Translations under genes and position numbers: made by a program
Shown here: one piece after another, positions 25,492-37,397 of the stretch
How positions within the stretch are numbered: the first letter of the stretch is position 1
Layout: every line of letters starts with the position of its first letter
Origin: Sipunculus nudus
Taxonomy: Eukaryota > Annelida > Sipuncula > Golfingiida > Sipunculidae
Direction: 5' to 3'
NCBI GenBank assembly: GCA_026874595.1
Contig: CM049310.1
Location: 41,301,558 to 41,365,557, forward strand
Length of the DNA stretch: 64,000 bases
The notes under the pieces: generated by a model
What the model saw: only the letters and a program-made list of their open reading frames with translations
Databases searched by the model: none
Told to the model about the DNA's origin: nothing

Positions 25492-25600
25492 CATAAAATT
25501 AAGTGAAATTCCGAAAGTACGGTGAGTACTGGATAGAGCGGGGGGGGGGGGGGGGGGGTGGTATGGCCTCCTGCGGCCCCCCTTGGCTACGCCCCTGCCT
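25023..25600. mobile_element. Cluster of three hAT-like element ends plus a (TA)n tract
   Basis: Three G-run or GC-rich segments end in transposon-like termini: CTCTGGATCCGCCACTG (about 25064-25080), CTTGATCCACTG (about 25390-25402) and CTTGGCTACGCCCCTG (about 25582-25597). The last in reverse complement is CAGGGGCGTAGCCAAG, a form widely seen at hAT termini. A (TA)n run fills 25432-25487. No transposase remains. Confidence 0.55.
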
Positions 25601-26550
25601 TAACTGCTGCACACTGCTACATATTTAAGAGCATATATGGAACAAAAGTAACAATATTAAAAGAAATTGCAGGGTAAACAAACAACATCTGAAATCTAGT
25701 TTATTAAAGAATCATATACCTGATTATTCATCAAAGTACATATAAAAGAAACCTTCTTGAGTAGGGCAATGCTATTTAGTACTTCTGGCACATTTAAAGT
25801 CGTTTGGCTCATATAAATTTTCTTTAAATTTGATTAATAGGCAAACAATAACAGAACATCCCCTTTTAGTTCTATCTCAGGTTTACTGTATTATGAAGAT
25901 AATGTGGTAACAAGTGACAGTTGTTATCATTAGAAATAATCAACGAATACATAAACTAACATCAAACATTATTAGTTCCAGTCACAAATCATGCCAATAT
26001 TTTAAAAAGGTCCTGACTGAACAACTTATTTTGCACATGACTTCGGTATATATATGTATAACGAATCCATATTTTAGAATTTAATACACGAAGAACTCTA
26101 ACATGTGAAATGTTCCTGTACTTTAGCTTTTTCCTGCATTTTCATAAAGGATGTACGTTTCGACTAAACAAACACATCATAACACGTGTAACAAAACAAC
26201 ATGTTAACAGTTCTTTATACAAATTAAGACAACAAGTAGGACTCGTCGCATTATCTACAAACTGACCCGCATCAACCTTTATAAGACATTATACAAAATT
26301 ATTATCCAATTATCCAATTTCAAGCCATTTAAGGAATGCTCACTCTGTCCGATTTTCAAACATTAAACCCATGAAAGGAACCACTGATTTTCCCTTATGG
26401 GTACGTTATATGTATCATCTTAGAGAGCACACTCTTTGACACCTGGAGACCTAGGCCCGTGCAAACCTCTGAACCTTCTCGTCATACAATATAACGTATC
26501 TTAAGGTTACGATGAAATCTTAACCTGTCATTTGAAACAGGAAGCTATAT
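25601..26550. other. 3' flank of the GPCR, no other gene seen
   Basis: AT-rich. A minus-strand AATAAA-type signal (TTTATTA on plus) near 25697 could serve the GPCR transcript, but this is not supported further. Confidence 0.4.
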
Positions 26551-27654
26551 TTATACACAGGTGTGAATCGAACCGTTTTGTTGAGTGGATACATCAGATG
26601 GACTAAAATTTCGTCTTCTCGTCAAATTACCTAAACATCCAGTGAACATATGTGTTAAAGTCCTCCTGAAACGTCTGCCTGTACAACTATAAAGAAGGAT
26701 ATCAACGGCAAAGTTTGCCATGGCAAAATGTCTAACGACATTAGCAGACACTAAATATAAACAATGTTTTTTCCACATTGGGTCAGATCCTCTTTGGGTA
26801 AAGGGCATGGCACGGTCTCCTTCGGGAAAGAAAGGTTTAATGACCAAAACAATAGCTTCACCAGTTTCAGCTATTGCTAAAAACAGAGCCATGATTGTAA
26901 TGACAATCGTAATTTCTGCTTCGGTGTTCATGAATTTCTTCCTAAAGTCTTGTCCTTTTTTCAGTATTCTCACCATGATTATTGTGAGTACAATGATTGC
27001 CACTAGGGGCGTGAGCACAAATATGACAAGATTTAAAATACTCCACAATATGACGGCCCAGTAGGAATCAGACGATGGGCCGACTTCCGGTCGTAGTTCG
27101 CAACTTCCGGTTGCATTGTCGTAAATCCAGAAGTACGCCTCAGCTCCACCAGCTATCACAGAAGGAACACATAATATAAAAACAATCTTGATCGCCCGCT
27201 TTGGTGAGCAATAAACTTTCAGCAGAAGTGGTTGCTTGACAGCTATGTAGCGATCTACTGTAAGCGCAAGTAAAATCAAAGCAGAGAGCTCTTCGAAAGT
27301 GACTTCTAAAAAATTAACTGCTGCACAGAAAACACTTTTATTTATTCCTGTTACGTGATCTCGCAATCCTATTGAGCTTATCAGATGGACCGTCAGGACA
27401 AATGTATCGGTAGCAGCCACTGCAATGAAATAGTATGCTGTTGAGCTGCGCATACACGGTTTGAGCCATACAAAAATGGCAAGCGCGTTGCCCGGGAAGC
27501 CTATGGCGAAGAACACAATTGGTGTATAAAAACTGGCCTCTTTAAGCGAGCAATATACATCAAAGATATCGGTCTGTTGTCCAACGCAAGGAAAACTGTC
27601 AGTACTGTTTGGAGATTGAGAGGTATTTGGAATGGCTGACGAACAATTCATCAT
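26551..27654 (-). CDS. Rhodopsin-family (class A) G protein-coupled receptor, orphan neuropeptide-receptor type
   Basis: An intronless 367-residue seven-transmembrane receptor. The N-terminus has N-glycosylation sites at N3, N10 and N16. TM1 is about 44-64 with GN at 55-56; TM2 about 75-97 with D83; TM3 about 110-133 followed by DRY at 134-136. C110 and C185 are placed for the conserved disulphide. TM4-TM7 are about 154-176, 198-226, 247-272 and 298-322. TM6 lacks the usual CWxP (it reads FLAIAETGEAI), and TM7 has DILLY in place of NPxxY. The basic tail after TM7 (GRRFRRTL) fits helix 8. Such proteins signal through heterotrimeric G proteins at the plasma membrane; the ligand is unknown. Overall form is like protostome FMRFamide-receptor-like orphans, which is inference. 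The frame is intact from an ATGATG start to TAA. Confidence 0.9.
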   Translation of the reverse strand: MMNCSSAIPNTSQSPNSTDSFPCVGQQTDIFDVYCSLKEASFYTPIVFFAIGFPGNALAIFVWLKPCMRSSTAYYFIAVAATDTFVLTVHLISSIGLRDHVTGINKSVFCAAVNFLEVTFEELSALILLALTVDRYIAVKQPLLLKVYCSPKRAIKIVFILCVPSVIAGGAEAYFWIYDNATGSCELRPEVGPSSDSYWAVILWSILNLVIFVLTPLVAIIVLTIIMVRILKKGQDFRKKFMNTEAEITIVITIMALFLAIAETGEAIVLVIKPFFPEGDRAMPFTQRGSDPMWKKHCLYLVSANVVRHFAMANFAVDILLYSCTGRRFRRTLTHMFTGCLGNLTRRRNFSPSDVSTQQNGSIHTCV

Positions 27655-30410
27655 CGTAGTAATATTGCTATCTTTCTGAACACTGTGTATCAGTCCTTTC
27701 AGGCCGTTTGCATATATTTTTCGACATCTGGCAAAATGTATTCATAAAACTAAAAATTCGCAGTATATGTCACTCAATCAAAACTTCGTGTAGTTACTAG
27801 GATGAACTTGAGCCTGGTAGGTTTTTTGTGGGCATGTCTTGTGGTTTATTTCATAACAATCTCAAGGAGACTCACAGCGTAATATGACGCGACCCTCAAC
27901 CACACTATGATGATCCAGTAAAACCTGTGTTGGTATCAGGCACCCTGATAATGTAAAATAAGCAGGTTTAGTATCATGTTACTCAGAATCGTGTTTAACG
28001 AATAACATACAAAACCTCTACCATGTCTTCATGAACACTTAATCCAAGCTTTGCGTAAAAAGGTTACCAAATGATAACTTTCCTGGCTCATCACTTTACA
28101 TGTGTGAATATTAATTCTAGATCCGATATCGGATTTAATTTTCCAGCTTTTAATTTTAATTTACTCGGCTTTCCTTAAACCTCATCGAGTGTGAACTCAT
28201 GTAAAAGGATACCTCAAGAGTTGTGTTTTTACAGGAAGTTTAGCGACGTCTAAGTTGTAAGCTGCAGCTGTAACAACTTTTCCCCGGTGAAAAAGTTCTA
28301 ATTTCGCATTTGAAACCTTGGAGGAGCAGTATACAACATTCAGATTCCATATGACACTTTTCCAGTCAAAGACATTTCTTCTACAGCATCCATTGCAGGT
28401 TTCTTTGGTGTATTCTATATTCTTCCGGTAAAATTGTATGAACCACATACTTTAGTACATAGCGAGTACTCTATTTTTCCTTCAATTTTCTTTGGTAGCA
28501 ATACCCATATTGCGGAAAACAATGTATGAAATCATAGCACTTAGAGATTTTCTATTCCTTTGTTTTCGGAATATTACAGGAGGATCAATGAAATACAATA
28601 CAATCCAAATTCTGCCCGAAATCCGTGATGATAATCTATATTTGTTCCAGGGGGATTATTTAATGCACACCCTCGATTTCATTCGGTACATCAATCGAGG
28701 GTTTCTATGGTGATAAAACTAGCAGCCAGACAGTTTCTGATGCCACCGTCTCTCAAGATTCTAATCAACATTCTTTGGTGACAATAAAGTCTGTATCCAG
28801 CAGACAGTAATCTGTTATATCACGGCTTCCCAATATGTTTTCACATGTTCTTTTGGAGATAATATTTTCAGTGAAAAAAAACAATATCCAGACTGCTTTC
28901 CTCTTGCTGTATGCGGTGGTCGTATTTATCCATTACAAGCGACCATTATAGCCTCGGTCTCCCAGGAGTTGAAATTCTTCTGGCACCTGTTAATGATGAT
29001 TAATCCCCTTGTGAGCTCCTGGGCTATGACGCCAGTCTTCGCTGTTATGCCTGGGGAGATATAAAAGAGAAGCAGCTCGGTTATTCAATAAATCTCAAAC
29101 ACTAGCCTTGAAATGTATGTGTGTCCCTACATTATTGTATGCCTAAGTCAATAAATCACACCACAGGCCAAAGTGATTCCACGGAGCACCTGATTAAAGC
29201 AAGCCTTTATCAATATTTAAACCGGCATTACCTCGTCAACACGAAAAGTATAGGCTGCGGTGTACGCTGAACAATATTCAAATCATCGATTATATCTGGT
29301 TTGATCAAGAAAATGAATAAAACAATATGCGGCTTTTTAAGAAAATCGTGGTGAATCAGCATATTGGCAGTTTCTATATCAACGTAAAGAAAACGTTTTC
29401 GTCCTGGTGCGTCAACGAAATAACTCTCACTCTCGTATCTGCCTATGATTAATTTTGAACAGGTCTGGAGGTCATTTTTACCAAACTGGTAGGTATCCAG
29501 TAGATTCAAATGAGCATGATTGATGTCGATTAGAGACCCTAACCCTATTCCCTCGAGGGAAATGCATTCCCTCAGGGTTTTTAAATTTTAATCAGTGTAG
29601 GCTTTTAACATTTCCAATGTCACCAGTGTTCAGGTTACCCACCAAAAATGGTTTCCCTAATATAAGGAACAGGGTGTAACGGCCGAAGCAGAAATTTATA
29701 ATATATACAATTGTGCTTCTGGTTTAAATTTGTAGTTGCATCAGTGGGTTTCTTGTTTAAAGTTACCTGGTGTCCTAACATAAGCTTACAATGAAAACCA
29801 AAAAAAAAATATATATTATGTTAATATATTACCATAAAGCAACTCTATTTAATCATTTAGCATTATTATAATTTATTTTATCTAACACGAAGACAGATCT
29901 GTTAGGGTTGGTGTTGCTATGAAGTAAGCAGTTTCAGTACATTTTCTCACTTTTTTCCTCTTTCGTAGTTACTTTTATACTATAAATCTTCTTTGATAAA
30001 AAAATATCCAGTGTTTTGAGACAACCATCTCATCACAGTGCTACTAGGAAATCGGCTTGCCATTCTGCATTAAAAACTGCAAAACCTTTACAATCCACGC
30101 CGAATGATGTAAGAATAAAGTGGCAAAACATATTGAATGTGCAAGGGGACATGTCCCAGGTGCAGGTAGAGCTGTTGTCAAGGCGACCACAGCCAAGCGA
30201 TTACTATGTGCCCCGCCACACGACAGTTTGGATCACATGAGCTTTTTGCCGTTCTTTCTTAACTAGAAGGCATTTGGATAAATATATCATTTATTCCTGT
30301 CCCAGTTCTAACATTTTCTAGCGCATTTCTTTCTGTATCTTTTGATATAACAAGTATAAAATGGATTTCCAATCATGCATAACAGAAAACATTGACCCAA
30401 GGGTTACTGT
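27655..30410. other. Upstream flank of the GPCR and unassigned DNA
   Basis: No promoter element or further gene is certain. The frames at 28197-28713 and 29228-29509 have no recognised motif. A 9-bp-stem hairpin at 28669-28702 is listed separately. Confidence 0.45.
28669..28702. repeat. Perfect 9-bp inverted repeat
   Basis: ACCCTCGAT at 28669-28677 pairs with ATCGAGGGT at 28694-28702 across a 16-nt loop. No associated gene or element was recognised. Confidence 0.9.
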
Positions 30411-30882
30411 GGACGGGCGGATCCAGGATTTTGGAAAGGGGAGGATCTGGCATAGCTGACCTCCAGTGACCAGAAGTGGCCTGCCTGCAGCTGGACTGTG
30501 TGAATGCAAATGAATTTTTTTTAATTTCAGATTAAACAGATTAAATAATTTTGTTTACATGCTGTTAAAATTAAATCAACAGTAATAACATGGAAAAAAA
30601 GTGCCGTGGTCAAGGTTGGGCAAAATTTAAGGTACTTATTATATTTTCATGCAAATAACCTAAATAAATTACAAAATTCAGATCTCAGGAGCGGGTCCAG
30701 GATTTAGGAAAAGGAGGGGGTCTACACCAGGAGTAAACCTAAAAAGAATGTCCCCTGGTCCGGAAAAAGGGGGGTCCAGGCAACATAAAATGGTCCGACA
30801 CCCTTAAAAAAGGTTGCAGTGGTTGAAAGAGGGGGGGGGGGGATCCGGACCTCCTGGATCCCTCCCCTGGATCTGCTTCTTG
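30411..30882. mobile_element. CAGGGGCGGATCC-type MITE (30686-30882) and a lone end (30411-30450)
   Basis: The left end CAGGAGCGGGTCCAGGATTT at 30686 faces a right end of ATCCCTCCCCTGGATCTGCT at about 30858-30877. G-runs lie inside. GATCT lies at both flanks but the true target duplication is unclear. A related single end GGGCGGATCCAGGATTTT lies at about 30415. Confidence 0.6.
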
Positions 30883-32939
30883 ATCTCATTTTGGATATAC
30901 ATTTAATCATGATTAAACAAAGTATTATACCTGAAAAAAGTCTCTATAGCTTCATCAATTATCATGTAAAGTGATATCTCAATATATTACACAATATGGA
31001 CTTAATTTCTGACATGTATAGGAAATTTATAGGAGAACAATTATGGTAAATATTAAGAAAACAGATGTGGTTTTAATATTAGGCAGTCCTAAAGTGTGAT
31101 TATAGGTTTCTAATGGAAAATTGAGGTTTTTCCTGAATATCTCGAAGGAACGAAGTCGCGGTGACCCAAGGTTTCAAAACGTGAGAGTCTAACGGACGGA
31201 CGGACGGACGGACGGACGACGGATAATGGACCATATAACTGTAGCTAAGATAACTAAATAGTCAGCTGTGCATAAAGTACTGGTTGGCAGAACAGAGATA
31301 CGGTCAGTCGAAAGCCGGAAGCAGAAGTAATATCTTAAGCATATCTTTCCATTGAAATGACCGATAATTGAAATGATTTTCTCTTGGAATTGTTAAAAAA
31401 GGAAAAGATAAATTTTGTTTTATACCATATATGTATTTGGTACAAGTGGGAAAGTGATCAGCGCTGCTGATTTCCTGCCAAAGATCGTGCATTCTACCAA
31501 TTACCTTAACATTCCCGATTGGGAATTAAGTCAGGCATTTAGAATTCCCGTCACCAAAATAAATTTCTCGAGAAACTGGGAATTCATACATTTCGACCCC
31601 TAATATATATATTACATCGTTCTGTTATGTATACATGATATTTGTATTTAAATACATGGATATCGTACTTGACCCAAAACGTTTCCAATCGTGTGTTTCA
31701 TTTTTCCGTGACTGCTCTGTACATTATATATAAAGCACAAAACACATATATAACAAATAGTATATTCCTGTGGAGCAGCCAAAAACAAAAACTGTATTGA
31801 GTGCGTATGTTGTTTTTGAAAAAAAATACTATTTACCGATAGCATCGATTTGTCTGTTTCCATTTGGCGTAACAGGATATTTGTGTACTTGAAAAATTCA
31901 GGGTGGGATTTTTTACAACAATAGGAAGCTTCTCTGCGGATGCAGCGAACTGATTATTTAAACAATGGATCAAATATATATATATTTGACAAGCTTATGT
32001 GATATAATGAGTCCATGTCTTGAAGAGTGTAAGAACAATTTTCATATTTTCAATGAAATATGCACACACTCTTTTGTATTTATAGAAAATTTAATTGTTA
32101 TGTTATCTAAGTATTTGTCCGACACTTTAACAATTAAATATTTGTTTCTTGGAGGTTTAAAGATGATTGTTCATGGTAGTTATCAGGATTCTCTTTACCA
32201 TCGTTACAAAGGCCTGTCTGAAATGTAACCTACTGAATGTAATATATACCAGAAATCTACATAACAGAATAACGGGCGGAAGAACGACGGACAAAAAGAG
32301 TTTGCTATAGCATACCATGTCTGAAAATCAGCGGAGCTTAAAAGTTTGAAAAGCTCTGTCAGCTTAAGGGCGAACGGAGGAAGATTGATTACTGCATCCT
32401 GCTTGCCTGCAAATCAACAAAGCTAAATTTTAAGAAAATGATCAATTATATCTTACCTCCTGATGGCATTGTATTGGTGATAAACGAACCTCCAGGGAAA
32501 CCTAATCTATGTAATTGGAATGCATTTCGGATGCACCTAGGGAAAATATTTATAAATGTAGCAATTTACATCTAACAGAAAACAGGCATTACCCACAAAA
32601 CAAGATTATTTGAACCGCAAAATGCTATACCATACTTATTACCCGCTGGCTGACTGTTATATACACATTTGAATTGTTAATGAGGACAATACCTCAGATC
32701 ATCTATCATTTCAGTGTGTCATGAATGTACTTCTGCTCCAAAAGTCTCGATTGCTGATATCCGAACGTATGTGGAATACAGCTGCAGAATGCAAATTTGA
32801 ACTGGACTGTCACAAAGCAGGGGAATCAATAGTTTCTAACAATACAAGGAAAGTAATCCTGGTAACTTCAGTACAAAGTAAGACCATGGCAGAAAAGCTA
32901 AGCATGGCTCATGACGCTGACCTAACTATAGCATGACAT
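30883..32939. other. Unassigned DNA with two (GGAC)n-tailed repeat remnants
   Basis: 31190-31225 holds GGACGGACGGAC repeats, and about 32270-32342 ends in GACGGACAAAAAGAG...TCAGCGGAGCTTA. Both resemble the 3' tail of the composite elements at 4950, 37190 and 47843. No gene recognised. Confidence 0.55.
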
Positions 32940-33556
32940 TAGCAACTAATGAGGGGCTGAGTGGTTGGGATACGATTGCTGTCATAGTCTCAAAAATATG
33001 CATTAAAATGCGTGAAAGTAGAAAAATACAGGTGGAGCCACGTGTCTTCAGCAACTAACAAAACAATTTATGATCAATAAATAAACAAGATTTCAAGATA
33101 CTTGACTGACTTACAGCTGAGAAACTGGTCTGCTCCATTACATGTGAAAAATTAAAATTCTTAAACCAAAAAAATAAATAAAAAATAAAATCCAGGTGGT
33201 GCCACCGGTCTTTAGCAACTGATGTAACTGTCAATGATCAATATCCACAGCAAGATTAATAGAATCCCATATAATAATTATTGAGATACTGGTGCTTTTG
33301 CATCAAATTTGACTAAGAACGAGTGAATTATTTTTTGGGGGAGCGCAAAAACGTTCAATAACTCGGAAAATATAGGTCGCAGTGACCTAATTTCAAGTTT
33401 CCAAACAGATTTTTTAAGGGCCTTCCTTGCACCAAGTTAAAAGTTTATTGGTCAAATTGTTCCGATTCTGCTGAGAATGTCGTGCGGAAGGCCGACGGAC
33501 TAGGACAATTAGCTGTTGCTCAGCATGTCTGAAAGTCAGCTGAGCTAAAATGCATA
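32940..33556 (+). repeat. Diverged single copy of the composite repeat family
   Basis: It contains CAGGTGGTGCCACCGGTCTT, then CAACTGATG-AAC-GTC-ATGATCAATATCCA and TTTGCATCAAATTTGACTAA. It ends in CAGCATGTCTGAAAGTCAGC followed by TGAGCTAAAA, the family tail, without the long GGAC run. Confidence 0.65.
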
Positions 33557-34431
33557 TAGTTCCGCCGACTATTGGAACAACATATGGTGCTATAGCGGGC
33601 GAACGTCTTCTTTTATTACTCATCGATCGGGACACAATCCGTGGATTGTGGAATGCAAAAAAAAAAAAAAAAAGAGAGAGAGAAGCGAATCCGAAGCCAA
33701 GCGAGCGAATTTATTGGTTGTGTGGCTTCATTTGAATTAGTTTCATTATCTTTTTTACCGGGAATCTATTAAAACTTCTGAATTTCAATTTGGTCTTAGA
33801 ACCAAAGGGTAATTCGAATGCAAAGGCTCCCTTTCTGGTTCAGGAAATGCTGTTGTAATATATTGATACAGGCACTGATCTATATTGTTAATTTAGTATA
33901 GTCTTGTGGACGACTCAAACGCAATTAAATACCACAATCTGGTATTTGTTTTAAACCCGGTCCACATTTTAGTATAAGGATGTGCAGATGACACTATGAC
34001 GATGTGCCAAACAAAAACTTATTATTAATATATTGAAAAGACGCATCTTATAGTCGACAGAAGCAAAGTTCTTCTGTGCAAGAAACATGTGCAAGGAACC
34101 CACTGTGTAAATAAATATATTTCAATATGTAAACAAGGTATAAAAGTCGAACCGCTATAATCCGGCACCATCGAGGAAAAGGAATTTTGTCGGATTACGC
34201 ATTTTGCTTTGGTTACGTATCAAGGACATTCAAAGCAGAATACACTCTACCGAAGGGAGGGATATGTTTGAGGGACCTTAAATACGAAAATTAAAATTAA
34301 TTATATGATATATATAAACATTAAACGATAAATGAAGTAACTCATGTACAACATGTACTTTATACGTATAAATCAAGTAAACTGAGTGAATCACAAGAAT
34401 CATGAGATTAGTACAATATACACATATATAC
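33557..34431. other. Unassigned DNA
   Basis: No gene recognised. It includes a short poly-A and GA run at 33657-33685. Confidence 0.5.
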
Positions 34432-34745
34432 ACCAGCTGATAAACCCGGTAACTGGGCTTTTTATCGGGGTGGGGGAGAGGGATGTATTAAATGAGATGA
34501 GTGTTGGCCCATTTTTTTAGACTAAAAGTTAAAATAAAATATAGATTTTCATTGGGACAATGTCTCATTCAGATATGTACAAATATCGTTTACATTTATT
34601 TTGTGGCGCTGTGCTATGGCAAGAAATTTGCACATCGGTTTGTTTACCTTGAAGACCTGGTCAGTAATGCTGTTTAACTATGTGAACCGGAATGGGACGT
34701 GGTGCATTCAGTTTTTCGAAGATCTTTGACTGGTCACATATATAA
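34432..34745 (+). repeat. Dispersed repeat, copy 2 (plus orientation)
   Basis: Matches the minus strand of 22625-23085 block by block, from CAGCTGATAAACCCGGTAAC through GAAGACCTGGTC to GATCTTTGACTGGTCAC. It is shorter than copy 1 by about 150 bp in the middle. Confidence 0.75.
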
Positions 34746-34802
34746 TTAGTGTTAGTCGAATAAAGGATAAATCGATGTAAGAAAGATATATTAGACGAAT
34801 AA

Positions 34803-37190
34803 CTAGTGGCCCATGGGCCATGACGCTCAGCTGAATTCAAGAAATGTTGAACAATTAGCAAAATGATTGACAGAGTGCCAAAAAATCATGAATTTTGTGA
34901 AGAGTCCTTTGAAATGTCAGGTTTGTGAGAAAACTCTCCAAAACAGATTGACATGCCACATTTCAGACCAATACCTTGAACCACTTCTAACTTATTAGCA
35001 ATTTTCACCCCCCCCCCCCCAAAAAAAAAAAAAAAAAAACCTGTATGGATAGACGCCACAAGAAAACTATTGCAGATGGCAGATGCCACCAGTCTTGAGT
35101 ACAATATGGAGGAGTCCAAGATGTACGGGTATGCACCAATTCAGGCCAATACGGCAAATCACTGGTGAGAAGAGTGCATTTTTTAATTCTACAAAACCAG
35201 GAAAGTAGGTAGCGCCACCACAGGAAAATGATTGCAGGTGGCTCCACCAATCTTGTTTACGAGATGTAGGTGTTGAAGATCCATGAACATACACATTAAC
35301 CCAATACATTGAAGAACCACTGAGAAGAACAGATGGCAAATGCACAGACGGACACTATGCTAAAAGTATTGTAGGTGGTGCCACCAATCGCAATTATGAG
35401 ATAGAGAGATCCAAGGTCTATGGACATGCAGACTTTCAGCACAATATATCCTGAGATATGGCCTGTTACCTGAAAGACGACCAGATTCGCACTGGAACAG
35501 AAAGGATTGCTGGTGGTGCCACCTGTCTTTGATAGGCACAACATCATAGGTGAAGGTACAACTATGCTGGGTTTCAGAAAGATCTGACCAAGGGTCTCAA
35601 AGGAGTTCTCTGGAAACATTTTTTAATTACATTTTAATTATTCTGGGGGGTACTTACAAGACCCATAACTTCAGGATATGGGTAACAAAGACCTGATTTC
35701 AGGTTTCCATGGTTTTTGGTGTCAAGTTAGAAGATTCCATGTCCAGGGGTCACGATTTGTGCCCTGTTAACAGATAACAGCTTCTTTAAAGGTATCAAAA
35801 ATAGACAAAATAAAATCGAAAAAAATAATCAAAATAAACGTGGCGCCACCAGTTTGCAGGAACTGATGGAACACTCCATGATCAATATTCATGCAAAGAA
35901 TCATGGTGATCAATGCATTAATTATTCAGATACTTGAGCTTTTGTATCAAAATTTTGATTATTCTGAGGGGTACTTACAAGCCCGATAGCTCGGAGGATA
36001 TGAGTATCAGAGACCTAATTTCAGGTTTCCATAGAGACTTCTTATGGACCTCCTTTGATGTCAAGTTAGAAGATTCCAGGTCCAGCAGTTACAATTTGTG
36101 CCCTGTTAACAGATGACAGCTTCTTTGAAGGTATCAAAAATAGAGAGAAAAAAATCGTAAAGATTAGACAAAATACCGGTGGCGCCACCAGTTTGTAGGA
36201 ACTGATGGATGACTCCGTGATCAATATTCATGCAAAGAATCATGGTGATCAAATTATTCAGATACTGAAGCTTTTGTATAAAAATATTTATTATTCTGGG
36301 GGTACTTATGAGACCCATAACTCGGAAAAAATAGGTAACAGAGACCTAATTTCATATTATCTAGGAGATTTATCATGGACCTCCCTGGATGTCAAGTTAG
36401 AAGATTCCAGGTCTAGCAGTTACGATTTGTTCCCTGTTACATGATGACAGCTTCTTTGAAGGTATCAAAAAAGGGGGAAAATCGTAAGAATTAGAAAAAA
36501 TGCAGGTGGCGCCACCAGTTTGCAGGAAAAGATGGAACACTCCATGACCAATATTCATGCAAAGAACCATGGCGATCAATGCATTAGTTATTCAGATACT
36601 CGAGCTTTTTTTTTTTATCAAAGTATTAATTATTCTGAAGGGTACTAACTAGCAAAATAGCTCAGAGGGTATGTGTAACAGAGACCGAATATCAGGTTTT
36701 CCACAGAGATTTTTCATGGACCTCCTTTGATGTCAAGTGAGAAGATTCCAGGTCTAGCGGTTACGATTTGTGCCCTGTTAACAGATGACAGATTCTTTGA
36801 AGGTATCAAAATAGACAAAATAAATAATTAAAATATACGTGGCGCCACCAGTTTGCTGGAACTGATGGAACACTCCATGGTCAATATTCATGCAAAGAAT
36901 CATGGTGATCAATGCATTAATTATTCAGATACTTGAGCTTTTGTATCAAAATTTTGATTATTCTGAGGGGTACTTACAAGCCCTATAGCTCGGAGGATAT
37001 GAGTAACAGAGACATAATTTCAGGTTTCCAAGGAGATTTTTCATGGACCTTCCTGGATGTCAAGTTAGAAGATTCCAGGTCCAGCAGTTACGATTTGTGC
37101 CCTGTTAACGGACGGACGGCCGGCCGGACGGACGACTGACAAAGGGTGATCGCTATAGCTCAGATTACTTTCAGTCAGTTGAGCCAAAAA
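34803..37190 (+). repeat. Composite tandem-repeat element, copy B
   Basis: The head is CTAGTGGCCCATGGGCCATG, which holds the 12-bp palindrome GGCCCATGGGCC at 34808-34819, then ACGCTCAGCTGA. A first section (about 34880-35600) has GGTGG-CCACC motifs spaced roughly 150 bp. A second section has four units of about 330-340 bp, starting near 35850, 36190, 36520 and 36850. The tail is a GGAC/GGCC-rich run (about 37110-37138), then GATCGCTATAGCTCAGATTA and a TCAGTTGAGCCAAAAA end. A C-run plus A-run lies at about 35008-35039. Short recurrent open frames in the units are not treated as genes. Confidence 0.85.
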
Positions 37191-37242
37191 GGGTAGGAAG
37201 CTGTTCCTAATGGAAAGAACCGGGAAATGCATATTTCGTTTT

Positions 37243-37397
37243 TAGCAGAAGCGGATTCAAGGAGGATCCAGGGGGTTCGGACACCCCTCCCCCCAGCAAT
37301 ATTTTTATGGGTTTCTGACCAATTTTTCCGGACCGTGGGACCCTTTTCAGGTTTGCCCTTGGACCCCACCTTTTCCTCAATCTTGAATGCGCCCCTG
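37243..37397. mobile_element. CAGGGGCGGATCC-type MITE, about 155 bp
   Basis: The left end is CAGAAGCGGATTCAAGGAGG; the right end in reverse complement is CAGGGGCGCATTCAAGATTG. It abuts the 3' end of composite element B. Opposing frames of about 65 codons are by-products. Confidence 0.6.

Noticed and set aside
26720-27064. 114-codon plus-strand frame
   Set aside because: Antisense shadow of the GPCR.
29540-29555. Telomere-like CCCTAACCCT
   Set aside because: Under two units of the hexamer; no array.
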